A stretch of 64,000 nt of DNA from DASQDN01 sp963825845 (GCA_963825845.1 CAWGVL010000055.1:1-64000); one strand, 5' to 3'; shown: positions 1 to 9,860, counted from the stretch's first letter. The notes: generated by a model from the letters alone, not told the origin. Made by a program: numbers and translations.

Positions 1-1504
1 GCAGCGCGTAAGGCCGGTCTGAAATCTGAAGCTCTCGAGAAACGGTTCGCGCGTGTTGGAGAAGTTCCTTTCTCATCCGAGCGTAAGTTGATGAGTACGG
101 TTCATGGTGATTCGGAACGGACAGACAGGTTGCTGTTTTCACGAAAGGCGCGCCGGATGTACTCCTTACGCGATGCTCGCACGAGCTCGCCGGTAAGGAG
201 GAGAGAGCATTAAGCGACGAACGGCGTCAGGAGATCCTGGCCACGAACGAAGAACTCGCGGGTCGCGCGTTACGCACGCTCGGAAGCGCATTCCGCTCAC
301 TACGAGCCGATGGGCTGGACGTCGAGAACGTTGACGAGAGCGTCGAGCGGGACCTCGTGTTTGCAGGCTTGATCGGGATGATTGATCCACCACGCGAGGA
401 GGCAAAGGACGCGGTAGCGCGAGCAAGGGCCGCCGGCATTCGGCCAATCTTGATAACCGGCGACCATCCAAGGACGGCTGGAGTCATAGCGCGCGAACTC
501 GGAATTGTGCACGATGAGCAAGTGTTGACGGGATCTCAACTCGAGAAAATGCCGGACAATACGCTCCTTGCAAAAGTCCGGGAAGTATCGGTCTACGCTC
601 GAGAAATCCTGAGCACAAGCTGCGGATCGTGAAGGCGCTACAGGCCGAGGGCGCAATTGTGGCGATGACTGGTGATGGAGTCAATGATGCGCCTGCTTTA
701 AAGACCGCGGATATCGGAGTTGCGATGGGCATCACGGGAACTGACGTCTCCAAGGAAGCCGCAGATATGGTGCTGGCGGACGACAACTTCGCTACTATCG
801 TCGCGGCGGTTGAAGAAGGTAGAGCAATCTTTTCTAATATTCGAAAGTTCTTGCGCTACCTACTCTCGTCGAACATCGGTGAAGTGATGACGATGTTCTT
901 CGGCGTGCTACTAGCGAAGGTAATCGGACTGCAGGCCGAAGGAAACGGCCTCGTATTGCCGCTTTTGGCGACGCACCTGCTTTGGATCAATCTGGTGACT
1001 GACGGCGCACCCGCTCTCGCGCTCGGCGTTGACCCCGCCGTCGCTGGCGTCATGACACGCCCTCCCCGCCCTAAGGGCGAACCCGTGATCACGCGGCAGA
1101 TGTGGTTTGGTATTTTTTTCGTTGCGACTGTTATGGCTGCAGGCACTCTATTCATCCTTGACGCTTCATTGCCAGGAGGGTTGGTGGAGGGCTCAGGCGA
1201 CATGCGTTACGCGCAGACGATGACATTCACGACATTGATGATGTTTCAGCTCTTTAATGTCTTCAGCGCCCGTTCCGATGAGCGGAGCGCTTTCAATGGA
1301 TTATTCAGCAATCATTGGCTGTGGGCAGCCGTTGGATTATCACTGGTCATGCACATTGGGGTGATTCACTTGCCGCCTCTGCAGCAAGCGTTCTCAACTG
1401 TAAGCCTGAGTCTCGAGGATTGGTTGCGCTGTGCGGCTGTAGCCAGTTCGGTGTTATGGCTGCGAGAATTGAGCAAGGCGGCTACTCGTGCCAAGACGAT
1501 GTGA
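1..1504 (+). CDS. Cation-transporting P-type ATPase, PacL/Ca2+ type (partial, frameshifted)
   Basis: This is the C-terminal part of a P-type ATPase that uses ATP to pump cations, probably Ca2+, across the inner membrane. The gene enters from the left edge. The nucleotide-binding domain shows FTKGAPDVLL near 135-165. The phosphorylation domain shows LITGDHPRTAG and, from 668, MTGDGVNDAPALK. The membrane part contains HLLWINLVTDGAPALALGVDP-type sequence (about 978-1035), characteristic of type II ATPases. The reading frame changes twice: near 130-137, and near 603-612, where the sequence resumes as PEHKLRIVKAL. Each change is fixed by one base, and conservation continues straight across, so sequence error is as likely as decay. 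The phosphorylated Asp (DKTGT) lies outside the window. Acetate kinase starts 75 bases downstream on the same strand, so co-transcription is possible. Class is clear; ion specificity is inferred. Confidence 0.85.
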
Positions 1505-1579
1505 CCCTTCCTGCAGCCAATGCGCTCAAAGGAACCGTGTGCTAGCGATCGCTGTCAGAGACCGCTGGTGTGGAGGCGT

Positions 1580-2770
1580 ATGGAATCCCGCATTCTCACA
1601 ATCAACGGCGGTTCGTCCACCATCAAATTTGCTGTGTACATCGGAAACTCTGCTCCCCAACAAATTCTGAAGGGGCAGGTTGAAGGCATTGGTCAAACGC
1701 GACCGGTACTGACCGCGACACATAACAGCGAGCAGCATCAGGCGTCAATTAGCGGCAAGGACCACCAGCAAGCGGCCGAGGGCTTGATCGCGTGGATCGG
1801 TGATTGGAGTGGACAACAACCTTTCACAGCCGTCGGCCATCGCGTCGTACATGGAGGAGTAAAGCTGAATGAGCACCAAATCGTAACCGACGAACTCATT
1901 GAAGAACTTCACAAGACTCAGCCTCTCGATTTAGCTCACTTACCTCGTGAGATCGCTCTGATTGAGGCATTTCGAAGCCGATTCGACAATGTCCCGCAGA
2001 TCGCCTGCTTCGATACCGCATTTCACCGTGACTTACCCCGCATCGCGCAACTGCTACCGATCCCGCGCAAATATACGGACGCGGGTGTCAGGCGGCTCGG
2101 ATTTCACGGTCTTTCGTACATGTATCTGTTGCAGACGTTGCGACGAATCGACGGCCCCGCTGTGGATGGACGAGTCGTCATGGCGCATCTCGGCTCCGGG
2201 TCGAGTCTGACCGCCATGCATAGAGGTGCGCCTGTGGACACGACGATGGCGTTTACACCCACGTCAGGAGTGATGATGGGTACACGGCCCGGCGATCTCG
2301 ATCCTGGCCTGCTTGTGTATCTTTTGCGATCCGAGAACTCGCCTCTCGAACAGATGGACGACTTCGTCAGCCACCGCTGCGGTTTACTGGGTGTGTCGGG
2401 TATCACATCCGACATGCGGGAACTCATGAAACGGCGAACAACGGATGCGAACGCTGCCGACGCCATTGAACTCTTCTGTTATCAGGTAAAGAAGTGTATC
2501 GGTAGTTTTGCAACCGTCCTCGGAGGAATGGAGACTTTGGTCTTCTCGGGCGGCATCGGAGAGCATTCGCCGGAGACGCGCGCTGGCATATGCACAGGAA
2601 TGGAATTTCTTGGAATCGATCTCGATCCCGAACGCAACCAAACTTCTTCGCAAGTGATCTCTGGGCCTGCGTCAAGGGTGACAGTGCGGGTGATCCCGAC
2701 GGACGAAGAGTCCATGGTTGCAAAGATCGTTCTGGATTTGATGGCAGGTCAATCCGACCGGAAAGTTTGA
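1580..2770 (+). CDS. ackA: Acetate kinase
   Basis: Acetate kinase interconverts acetyl-phosphate plus ADP and acetate plus ATP in the cytoplasm. The family signatures are all present: LTINGGSSTIKFAVY at the N terminus, GHRVVHGG, FDTAFHRDLPR, HLGSGSSLTAM, GTRPGDLDPG and FSGGIGEHSPETR. The longest ORF starts at 1520, but I place the start at ATG 1580 because the family begins just before the ILTINGGSS strand and a TGGAGG ribosome site lies at 1571-1576. This gives 396 residues, the usual size. The phosphoketolase gene begins 4 bases after its stop, so the two are almost certainly co-transcribed. AckA would then convert the acetyl-phosphate made by phosphoketolase into ATP. No frameshift is seen. 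Confident. Confidence 0.96.
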   Translation: MESRILTINGGSSTIKFAVYIGNSAPQQILKGQVEGIGQTRPVLTATHNSEQHQASISGKDHQQAAEGLIAWIGDWSGQQPFTAVGHRVVHGGVKLNEHQIVTDELIEELHKTQPLDLAHLPREIALIEAFRSRFDNVPQIACFDTAFHRDLPRIAQLLPIPRKYTDAGVRRLGFHGLSYMYLLQTLRRIDGPAVDGRVVMAHLGSGSSLTAMHRGAPVDTTMAFTPTSGVMMGTRPGDLDPGLLVYLLRSENSPLEQMDDFVSHRCGLLGVSGITSDMRELMKRRTTDANAADAIELFCYQVKKCIGSFATVLGGMETLVFSGGIGEHSPETRAGICTGMEFLGIDLDPERNQTSSQVISGPASRVTVRVIPTDEESMVAKIVLDLMAGQSDRKV

Positions 2771-2774
2771 ACAC

Positions 2775-5201
2775 ATGACAACATCGAACACAACGACGAT
2801 GGCTGAGGCTCCTTCTCAGGAACTGCTGACGCGGATGGATGCCTACTGGCGGGCAGCGAACTACGTTTCCGTTGGACAGATCTACTTGTACGACAATCCT
2901 TTACTGAAGGAACCGCTCCGGCCAGAGCACATAAAGCCTCGTCTCCTTGGCCACTGGGGTACTACGCCTGGACAAAACTTCGTGTACGTTCATCTGAATC
3001 GCGTCATACGCGAATACGATCTGAACATGATCTACATTTCCGGTCCGGGCCACGGAGGCCCCGCCGTTGTTGGGAATGTGTATCTCGAAGGCACATACAG
3101 TGAAGTGTACCCGTTGGTCACCCAGGATGAGGAGGGACTCCGGATACTCTTTCGCCAATTCTCGTTTCCCGGCGGTATTCCTAGTCACGTGGCGCCCGAG
3201 ACACCCGGATCCATTCACGAGGGTGGCGAATTGGGCTACTCGCTCAGTCATGCTTTTGGGGCTGCATTCGACAATCCAGGTCTGATCGTCGCGTGCGTGA
3301 TCGGTGATGGTGAGGCGGAATCCGGGCCTCTCGCGGCCGCGTGGCATTCGAATGAGTTTCTTAATCCCGTTAACGACGGCGCTGTTTTACCCATACTTCA
3401 CCTGAACGGGTATAAGATTGCCAATCCCACCGTCCTGGCACGTATCCCTCGTGAACAGTTGCAGCAGTTGATGCTCGGCTACGGGTGGGAACCCTACTTC
3501 GTAGCGGGAGACGACCCTGCGGTCATGCACTCATTGATGGCGTCCACGCTCGACCGGGCCATCACGCAGATTAAAGCCATTCAGCGAGACGCGCGCGAGC
3601 AAGGTAACATGAACCGGCCCCGCTGGCCAATGATCGTCCTCCAAACGCCCAAGGGTTGGACAGGGCCGAAAGTTGTAGACGGAAAGCAAGTAGAGGGGAC
3701 CAGTCGCTCACACCAGGTGCCACTCAGCAACTTGGCCGGCAATTCTACCCACCTGAAGCAACTGGAGGAGTGGCTTCAAAGTTATCGGCCTGAGGAACTG
3801 TTCGATGCCGCCGGCAGGCTGCGGTCCGATCTGCAAGCGCTCGCTCCGGATGGAGAGAGGAGGATGGGAGCCAATCCTCACGCGAATGGCGGCCTGCTGC
3901 TGAAGGACTTGCGTCTACCGGATTTCAGCAACTACGCTATCAGTGTTCCCGACCCGGGATCGGTCCAGGCCGAAGACACTCGTGTCCTTGGAACATTTCT
4001 TCGGGATGTGGTCCGGCACAACGAACGACAGCGTAATTTCCGAATCTGGGGACCAGATGAGACGCTTTCGAACCGGCTTGGCGCAGTATTCGAGGGAACG
4101 AACCGGCAGTGGCTTGCCGCGATAGAACCCACAGACGAATTTCTCGCCACCGAAGGGCGAGTGATAGAAATCCTGAGCGAGCATCAGTGTCAGGGCTGGC
4201 TCGAGGGCTACCTGTTGACCGGACGTCACGGCGTGTTCAACAGCTATGAAGCTTTCATTCACATTGTCGACTCGATGTTCAACCAGCACGCAAAGTGGCT
4301 GAAGGTTACGCTTGGTCTGCCTTGGCGGCGTAAAATCGCTTCCCTGAACTATTTGCTCGCGAGTCACGTATGGAGACAGGATCACAACGGGTTCACTCAC
4401 CAGGATCCCGGGTTCATCGATCACGTCGTGAACAAGAAGGCCGAGATCGTCCGCGTGTATCTGCCGCCCGATGCCAATTGCCTGCTCTCGGTCATGGACC
4501 ACTGCCTCCGAAGCCGCCACTACGTCAATGTGGTTGTGGCAGGAAAACATCCCGCGCCGCAATGGCTGAATATGGATGCCGCGATTCGACACTGTTCGGC
4601 CGGCATCGGCATATGGGCGTGGGCCAGCAACGATCAGGGATCGGAGCCCGACGTCGTGATGGCATGCGCCGGAGATGTGCCGACTCTCGAAACATTGGCA
4701 GCAGTGATGATTCTACGGCGCAGCCTGCCCGCCTTAAAGATTAGAGTCATCAACGTTGTTGATTTGATGAGGATCCAATCGCCCACGGAACATCCTCACG
4801 CCCTACCGGACAAAGATTTTGACGTTCTGTTTACGAAGAACAAACCGGTTATCTTCGCGTATCACGGGTATCCATGGCTGATACACCGGCTTACTTACCG
4901 GCGGACGAATCACCACAATTTCCACGTTCGCGGATACAAAGAGGAAGGAACGATTACAACGCCATTCGACATGGCCGTGCTGAATGATCTGGATCGTTTC
5001 CACCTTGCGATGGATGTGATCGACCGTTTGCCTGAGCTAGGCGCTCGTAGCGCTTATGTAAAGCAAGAGTTACGAGATAAACTCGTCGATCATAGAAGGT
5101 ATATCGAGAAATACGGCGACGATCTGCCGGAGATCCGCGAATGGAAGTGGGGTCCTTATGGTCAAGGTGAAACGAAAGGATCCCCGGAAGTTCGCGAGTA
5201 G
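2775..5201 (+). CDS. xfp: Phosphoketolase (xylulose-5-P / fructose-6-P)
   Basis: This thiamine-diphosphate enzyme splits xylulose-5-phosphate, and often fructose-6-phosphate, with inorganic phosphate into acetyl-phosphate plus glyceraldehyde-3-phosphate or erythrose-4-phosphate. The 808-residue length fits the family. Visible motifs include YISGPGHGGP near residues 77-86, the ThDP-binding GDGEAESGPLA followed by LNGYKIANPT, and a conserved C-terminal XFP domain containing YHGYPWLIHRLTYRR. The start ATG 2775 lies 4 bases after the acetate kinase stop. Together the pair forms a phosphoketolase-acetate kinase shunt that makes ATP without decarboxylation. Substrate preference between xylulose-5-P and fructose-6-P cannot be read from the sequence. 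Intact. Confidence 0.96.
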   Translation: MTTSNTTTMAEAPSQELLTRMDAYWRAANYVSVGQIYLYDNPLLKEPLRPEHIKPRLLGHWGTTPGQNFVYVHLNRVIREYDLNMIYISGPGHGGPAVVGNVYLEGTYSEVYPLVTQDEEGLRILFRQFSFPGGIPSHVAPETPGSIHEGGELGYSLSHAFGAAFDNPGLIVACVIGDGEAESGPLAAAWHSNEFLNPVNDGAVLPILHLNGYKIANPTVLARIPREQLQQLMLGYGWEPYFVAGDDPAVMHSLMASTLDRAITQIKAIQRDAREQGNMNRPRWPMIVLQTPKGWTGPKVVDGKQVEGTSRSHQVPLSNLAGNSTHLKQLEEWLQSYRPEELFDAAGRLRSDLQALAPDGERRMGANPHANGGLLLKDLRLPDFSNYAISVPDPGSVQAEDTRVLGTFLRDVVRHNERQRNFRIWGPDETLSNRLGAVFEGTNRQWLAAIEPTDEFLATEGRVIEILSEHQCQGWLEGYLLTGRHGVFNSYEAFIHIVDSMFNQHAKWLKVTLGLPWRRKIASLNYLLASHVWRQDHNGFTHQDPGFIDHVVNKKAEIVRVYLPPDANCLLSVMDHCLRSRHYVNVVVAGKHPAPQWLNMDAAIRHCSAGIGIWAWASNDQGSEPDVVMACAGDVPTLETLAAVMILRRSLPALKIRVINVVDLMRIQSPTEHPHALPDKDFDVLFTKNKPVIFAYHGYPWLIHRLTYRRTNHHNFHVRGYKEEGTITTPFDMAVLNDLDRFHLAMDVIDRLPELGARSAYVKQELRDKLVDHRRYIEKYGDDLPEIREWKWGPYGQGETKGSPEVRE

Positions 5202-5329
5202 CCGGCTCCGCGCCGCCGACGGCTGAGCTTGGAATACACACCGACGGAGAACGATAATGCCCGTCCCGCGCAGGAGCGGTACGCAATCACAACCAGTGAA
5301 GCCCACCCCGCGTCGGTTCTCTTGATCTG

Positions 5330-5662
5330 CTAGCGAAGCACGTTTGGAGTCTTATGTTCCGAACTCCAAGACTGCGGCACCGCGAGCCAACCGCGGCTTA
5401 CATAGTCGCTGAACGTAAGCACAACAAGTAGCCCCATCCAGAATAGTCCCGCCACGACGAAGAGTTTCGTCAACGGGCTGCTGTTCTTCACGTTCATAAA
5501 AAACAACACAACCAAACTGGCTTTGGTGATAGCAATGAGCAACGCGACGATCAGGTTGAATCGTCCCATGTGGATATACGTCACGCCCACTGTGACCGCC
5601 GTCAGGGTCAGTAAAGCTGCAAAGACCATGTAATACGTCGACTTCGGAACTACGTGGGTCAT
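5330..5662 (-). CDS. ctaF: Cytochrome c oxidase subunit IV (caa3 type)
   Basis: A 110-residue membrane protein with three hydrophobic segments (about residues 10-30, 35-58 and 65-88) and the pattern of prokaryotic subunit IV (COX4_pro), including KASLVVLFFMNVKNSSPL. It is a small accessory subunit of the haem-copper oxidase, thought to help assembly or stability. It overlaps the 3' end of subunit III by 4 bases and is the last gene of the oxidase operon. It converges on phosphoketolase across a 128-base gap, in which I see no convincing terminator hairpin. Confidence 0.85.
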   Translation of the reverse strand: MTHVVPKSTYYMVFAALLTLTAVTVGVTYIHMGRFNLIVALLIAITKASLVVLFFMNVKNSSPLTKLFVVAGLFWMGLLVVLTFSDYVSRGWLAVPQSWSSEHKTPNVLR

Positions 5663-6381
5663 GAGTGCCCCCCACCCAAGTTGTGCTGCCCGATGAGATA
5701 CAGCAGCGGGAAAAGAAATATCCAGACGATGTCCACGAAGTGCCAGTACAGACCGACCATCTCGACTGGCGTGAAATACTCTGACGAATAGGCCAGCCGC
5801 CGCGCCTTCACAATGAGATAGGTCAGCAATCCGATACCAATGATCATGTGCAGCGCGTGCATGCCAGTCATGATGAAGTAAAAGCTGAACAGAATCTGTG
5901 CTTGTGCTGCATACGGTCCTTCGTACTGAAAGTGAAGACCGGGTACCAGATGTTCATGCCATTTGTGCGTGTACTCAAACGCTTTTACAACAAGAAACAC
6001 CGATCCTAGCGCGATGGTTCCGATCAGGAACCACGGGAGGCGTCTACGGGCATTAGTCTGGGCGGCATGTACCGCAAGAGCCATGGTCAAGCTGCTTCCG
6101 ATAAGGACCGCAGTATTCATACCGCCGAGGATCACATCCATATGACGGCTGGTATCTGCGAAGGCGGCGGAATACAGCGTGCGATAAATGGTATACGCAG
6201 CGAAAAGCCCGCCAAAAAACATGACTTCCGTCACCAGGAACACCCACATGCCGAGGTGACTTGCCTCAAACTGTTGTTCCATGTCATCAAAATGATGCTG
6301 AAACGCAGGATGCGCGTGTGCATGCTCCACCGGCGGCTCAGGGATAGCGTGGGTGGACTGGATGGTATCAGGCTCCGACAA
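5659..6381 (-). CDS. ctaE: Cytochrome c oxidase subunit III
   Basis: Subunit III of the aa3/caa3 oxidase, an integral membrane protein that stabilises the catalytic core. It contains the family block SHLGMWVFLVTEVMFFGGLF and later HALHMIIGIGLL and GLYWHFVDIVWIFLFPLLYL. The open frame extends upstream to 6579, deep inside subunit I, but the only well-placed start is TTG at 6381, preceded by AGGAG about 8 bases upstream. This gives 240 residues and a 14-base overlap with the subunit I stop, consistent with translational coupling. The His-rich stretch at residues 15-30 may lie at the membrane surface. No ATG is available before the first conserved block except one directly within it, so the TTG choice is fairly secure. 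Confidence 0.9.
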   Translation of the reverse strand: MSEPDTIQSTHAIPEPPVEHAHAHPAFQHHFDDMEQQFEASHLGMWVFLVTEVMFFGGLFAAYTIYRTLYSAAFADTSRHMDVILGGMNTAVLIGSSLTMALAVHAAQTNARRRLPWFLIGTIALGSVFLVVKAFEYTHKWHEHLVPGLHFQYEGPYAAQAQILFSFYFIMTGMHALHMIIGIGLLTYLIVKARRLAYSSEYFTPVEMVGLYWHFVDIVWIFLFPLLYLIGQHNLGGGHS

Positions 6382-8023
6382 TTTCAGGCTCCTGTTCCGG
6401 CGCGTAATGATAGGCTTCTTCAGTGACGATGGGTGTCTCAACGAAGTTCTCAGTGATCGGCGGCGAGGTAGTGTGCTCCCACTCGAGCCCCTTTGCTCCC
6501 CAGGGGTTCGCCGTCGCCATTGGTCCATTGCGAAGCGACCACAAAAGATAGAAAACGGGGATCGCAAAACCGGCTGCAAGGATGCTCGCTCCGGCTGACG
6601 ACAGCACGTGATAGACCTGGAATTCGTCCGGATACGTATAATACCGGCGCGGCATACCGAGATATCCCAGCAGGAATTGGGGGAAGAAGGTCAGGTTAAA
6701 GCCTACGAAGATCACCAGAGCTGCGAATTTTCCCCATCCCTCCGGATACATACGACCCGTGATTTTCGGCCACCAGAAGTGCAGCCCTCCGAGATAAGCG
6801 AGTACCATGCCTCCCACCATGATGTAGTGAAAATGTGCGATGACAAAATAGGTGTCTGAGAGATGAACATCCACGGCCAGAGTTGCTAACGGCAATCCAG
6901 TCAGCCCACCTATCGTGAACAGGCCGATGAATCCAAATGTGTAAAGCATCGGTGTGTCGTAAGAGATGGATCCTCGATACATTGTCGCCGTCCAGTTGAA
7001 TACCTTGACAGCGGAGGGAATGGCAACCGCGAAACTCAAGATCGAAAACACCATTCCGGCGTAAATCGATTGGCCGGAGACGAACAGATGATGTCCCCAG
7101 ACCAGGAACGATATAACCGCCAGTGCAACGTGAGCGACGGCGATCGCTTCGTAGCCGAAAATTCTTTTCCTGGAGAAGCAGGTCACCAGTTCATTGATCA
7201 CACCCATCCCCGGAAGGATCATGATGTAAACGGCCGGATGCGAGTAGAACCAGAACATGTGCTGAAACAGAACGGGATCCCCGCCTAGAGCAGGATCGAA
7301 GATACCGATGCGGAAGCTACGTTCGACCGCCACAAGCAGCAGTGTTATCGCAAGAACCGGGGTAGCAAGAATCTGAATCAGGCTCGTTGCATAGAGGGCC
7401 CAAACGAACAGCGGTAGCCGCGACCAGTACATACCGGGAGCGCGCATCATGTGGACTGTCACTACAAAGTTCAGTCCGGTCAGGATCGATGAGAAACCCG
7501 CGAGAAAAGCGCCAATGATCGCGATAGAGACATAGGTGTTTGAGTACCGGCTGCTGTAAGGCGTATAGAACGTCCAGCCAGTATCCACACCGCCCAAGAA
7601 GAGGGCTCCCATCGCGACAATGGCGCCGATCATCAACAAATACCAGCTCAGCAGGTTGAGTTTCGGGAACGCGAGATCCCGCGCGCCAATCATGATCGGA
7701 ATCAGAAAGTTCCCTAGCGTAGCCGGGATCGACGGGACCAGAAAAAAGAAAATCATCACGATCCCGTGAGCCGTGAAGGCTTTGTTATAACCATCGGCCG
7801 TAAGCAGGTCGCCACCCGGAGTAATCAGTTCGAGTCGAATGAGTGTCGCTGCAAGTCCCCCGATGATGAAGAAGAACGTGATAGAGACGAGATAGAGAAT
7901 GCAAATGCGCTTATGATCGACGGTGAGGAGCCACGAAGCAATGCTGTGGCGAACATTCAAATAGTTGACGGTTCTGCCTTCCGGTGTAATTGGCTGTTCA
8001 TGCACAAGTGGCACGCTACTCAT
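6368..8023 (-). CDS. ctaD: Cytochrome c oxidase subunit I, A2-type haem-copper oxidase
   Basis: The catalytic subunit (551 residues, about 12 membrane helices) reduces O2 to water at a haem a3-CuB centre and pumps protons. Metal ligands are visible: H86 in TAHGIVMIFFF, H262 in FWFYSHPAVY, the H311-H312 pair, and H397/H399 in IAHFHYIMVGG. The helix VI motif reads YSHPAVY (residues 260-266, bases 7226-7246) instead of the HPEVY of mitochondrial-like A1 oxidases. That Tyr-Ser motif marks A2-type enzymes such as the Rhodothermus marinus caa3 oxidase. Y266 is the expected His-linked tyrosine. The start overlaps the subunit II stop by 4 bases. The neighbouring act genes suggest that electrons arrive from Alternative Complex III. 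Confidence 0.97.
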   Translation of the reverse strand: MSSVPLVHEQPITPEGRTVNYLNVRHSIASWLLTVDHKRICILYLVSITFFFIIGGLAATLIRLELITPGGDLLTADGYNKAFTAHGIVMIFFFLVPSIPATLGNFLIPIMIGARDLAFPKLNLLSWYLLMIGAIVAMGALFLGGVDTGWTFYTPYSSRYSNTYVSIAIIGAFLAGFSSILTGLNFVVTVHMMRAPGMYWSRLPLFVWALYATSLIQILATPVLAITLLLVAVERSFRIGIFDPALGGDPVLFQHMFWFYSHPAVYIMILPGMGVINELVTCFSRKRIFGYEAIAVAHVALAVISFLVWGHHLFVSGQSIYAGMVFSILSFAVAIPSAVKVFNWTATMYRGSISYDTPMLYTFGFIGLFTIGGLTGLPLATLAVDVHLSDTYFVIAHFHYIMVGGMVLAYLGGLHFWWPKITGRMYPEGWGKFAALVIFVGFNLTFFPQFLLGYLGMPRRYYTYPDEFQVYHVLSSAGASILAAGFAIPVFYLLWSLRNGPMATANPWGAKGLEWEHTTSPPITENFVETPIVTEEAYHYAPEQEPEIVGA

Positions 8024-9033
8024 TTCGTTTCCCTCGGTGGTTGAAAGCGATTGGGCCCGGTTGCCGGCTCCTTAGCTTCTGCAGGACCTCCGCTCGGAGT
8101 TGCAGCCGGAGCCGCCGCCGGGGCGCTCAGTGACTTCACGTATGCGATCAGTTGCAGGATGTTCTGTTCGCTGATCTGGCCCTGATACGAAGGCATAATA
8201 CTCTGAAATCCGGCGACCACCTTTGCGCTAGGAGTCAGTATGGATTCACGAACATAAGCCTCATCAGCTACAACAGTGCTTCCGTTCTGAAGTTCGACTT
8301 TGCTTCCGAACACATTAGACAGAATCGGGCAACGTCCCTGCTGAGTCAACTGGTGGCATGTAGAGCATCCTAGCTGCGAAAAGAGCTTTTCGCCTTGAGA
8401 TGCCATCGATCCTGTGCCGCCGCCGCTCAACCAGGACTCATAGTCGGCGGGCTCCATGACGTAAATCGATCCACCCATCTGGGAGTGCTGTGTGCCGCAG
8501 TATTCCGCGCAAAACAAGTGATACTTGCCGGGTTTTGTCGCCGTGAACCAGATGCTGGTGTAGCGGCCGGGAACGATGTCCCGCTTCAACCGGAACGCGG
8601 GAATGAAGAAGCTGTGGATCACATCCTCGGAAGACATCGTCAGTTTAATCGGCCGCCCCGTCGGAACGTGCAACTCATTAATCTCCCGCTGTCCTCCGGG
8701 GTGTTGCGTGTGGAACATCCACTGCTTGCCGATAACGTATATCTCGGTCGCGTTCTGCGGGGGGCTACCGTAGTCGTAATACAACGCCGCGCCCCATGCA
8801 AACATCGTCATCGAGATCAGAAACGGCACCACGATCCAGAGTATTTCAAGAGGGACGGAACCGAGTATTGGTTTGGGTCGGTCTGCTTCCGAGCGGCGGC
8901 GATACTTTATCGCGAATCCGAATACTCCGATGAAGATCAGGACGGTGAAGAATACCATCCAGAAATTCAGATACCAGTTCAGCCATTCCCATTTCCCCGC
9001 CCACTCCGAGGCGATTTCAGGCATGAAGTTCAT
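8020..9033 (-). CDS. ctaC: Cytochrome c oxidase subunit II with fused cytochrome c domain
   Basis: This 337-residue subunit receives electrons and passes them to subunit I. Two membrane helices (about 24-44 and 62-85) are followed by a periplasmic CuA cupredoxin domain with ligands H140, C175, E177, C179, H183 and M186 (CAEYCGTQHSQM). A monohaem cytochrome c domain follows with CSTCH at 223-227, which makes this a caa3-type oxidase. The C terminus is Ala/Pro-rich and low in complexity. There is no cleavable signal peptide; the first helix probably acts as anchor. It overlaps SCO upstream and subunit I downstream by 4 bases each. Confidence 0.96.
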   Translation of the reverse strand: MNFMPEIASEWAGKWEWLNWYLNFWMVFFTVLIFIGVFGFAIKYRRRSEADRPKPILGSVPLEILWIVVPFLISMTMFAWGAALYYDYGSPPQNATEIYVIGKQWMFHTQHPGGQREINELHVPTGRPIKLTMSSEDVIHSFFIPAFRLKRDIVPGRYTSIWFTATKPGKYHLFCAEYCGTQHSQMGGSIYVMEPADYESWLSGGGTGSMASQGEKLFSQLGCSTCHQLTQQGRCPILSNVFGSKVELQNGSTVVADEAYVRESILTPSAKVVAGFQSIMPSYQGQISEQNILQLIAYVKSLSAPAAAPAATPSGGPAEAKEPATGPNRFQPPRETK

Positions 9034-9860
9034 GACATCAGCGCCTCCCGCATACGTGCACGCTTCCGTGAGGAGTCCCGCCGCACGTTGTATACAATGA
9101 ACGCCAGAATAACAATGACCGTCAGAACGCCAAACAAGCGGATGATGTTCATGATCGCCATACTGTACTTACCCGTGTGGGGATCATATTCAAAACAATA
9201 CAGAAGGATCTGATCAGCCGCCGATCCAATCTTTCGATCGGCAGCTTCTACCAATCCGAGCCGCAGGTCTCGGGGTGAAAACTCAATTCCGAAAAAGTAA
9301 CGCGACACTCGGCCATCTGGCGTCAGGATCATGATCGCGCTGGCATGGGCGAACTGCTCTTGCGTAATGTCGTACTCAAAACCGAACCCTACAGCATCGG
9401 TCAGCCGCAGGATCTGACGTTGTTCGCCGGTGAGGAAATGCCATCCGTCGGCCGCCCCCGCGCGGCCGTACCCTTCGATGTAAGCCGCTTTTTTGGCCGC
9501 GGCAAGTTGGGGCTTTTCGCGAGGATCGAAGCTGACGGTAACGACGTCGAACTCCTTGCCAATATTGAAGTCCAGGGTTCTTAACGTTTTCAGCAGCCCT
9601 GTGAGGGTCATCGAGCAGAGCCTGGGGCACTTGTAATACACAAGAGACAGGATCACCGGCTTGCCCCGCAGCAACTGCCCAATACTTAGGGATGCGCCAT
9701 TTTCATCCACGAACTTTGCATTCAACGGGACCTGTGTATTCAGATTCTGCTGCACGCGGACGTTCCGAAGTTGGGGTGGCACGTCATTGGACGTTTGCGC
9801 TCTCGCCGCGAAAGGCAAACAGAACGCTGCAATGAAAACGCCACTTCGCACGAACGTCAT
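9030..9860 (-). CDS. SCO1/SenC-type copper chaperone
   Basis: A thioredoxin-fold protein that delivers copper to, or reduces, the CuA site of oxidase subunit II. It has a signal peptide (residues 1-21, ending AARA), the copper-binding CPRLC motif at C78/C82 and the partner histidine H172 in QFAHASAIMIL. Unlike many SCO proteins it also has a C-terminal membrane helix (about 238-258), so it is probably held to the membrane from the C-terminal end. It lies inside the operon directly upstream of the CuA subunit, with 4-base overlaps on both sides, which fits a role in assembling that centre. Confidence 0.92.
   Translation of the reverse strand: MTFVRSGVFIAAFCLPFAARAQTSNDVPPQLRNVRVQQNLNTQVPLNAKFVDENGASLSIGQLLRGKPVILSLVYYKCPRLCSMTLTGLLKTLRTLDFNIGKEFDVVTVSFDPREKPQLAAAKKAAYIEGYGRAGAADGWHFLTGEQRQILRLTDAVGFGFEYDITQEQFAHASAIMILTPDGRVSRYFFGIEFSPRDLRLGLVEAADRKIGSAADQILLYCFEYDPHTGKYSMAIMNIIRLFGVLTVIVILAFIVYNVRRDSSRKRARMREALMS

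Noticed and set aside
3915..4592. 225-codon minus frame inside phosphoketolase
   Set aside because: Shadow of a well-conserved enzyme on the opposite strand.
5202..5329. Possible terminator between phosphoketolase and the oxidase operon
   Set aside because: Only a weak AGCCG/CGGCT pairing with a long loop and no T-run on either strand; not enough to call.
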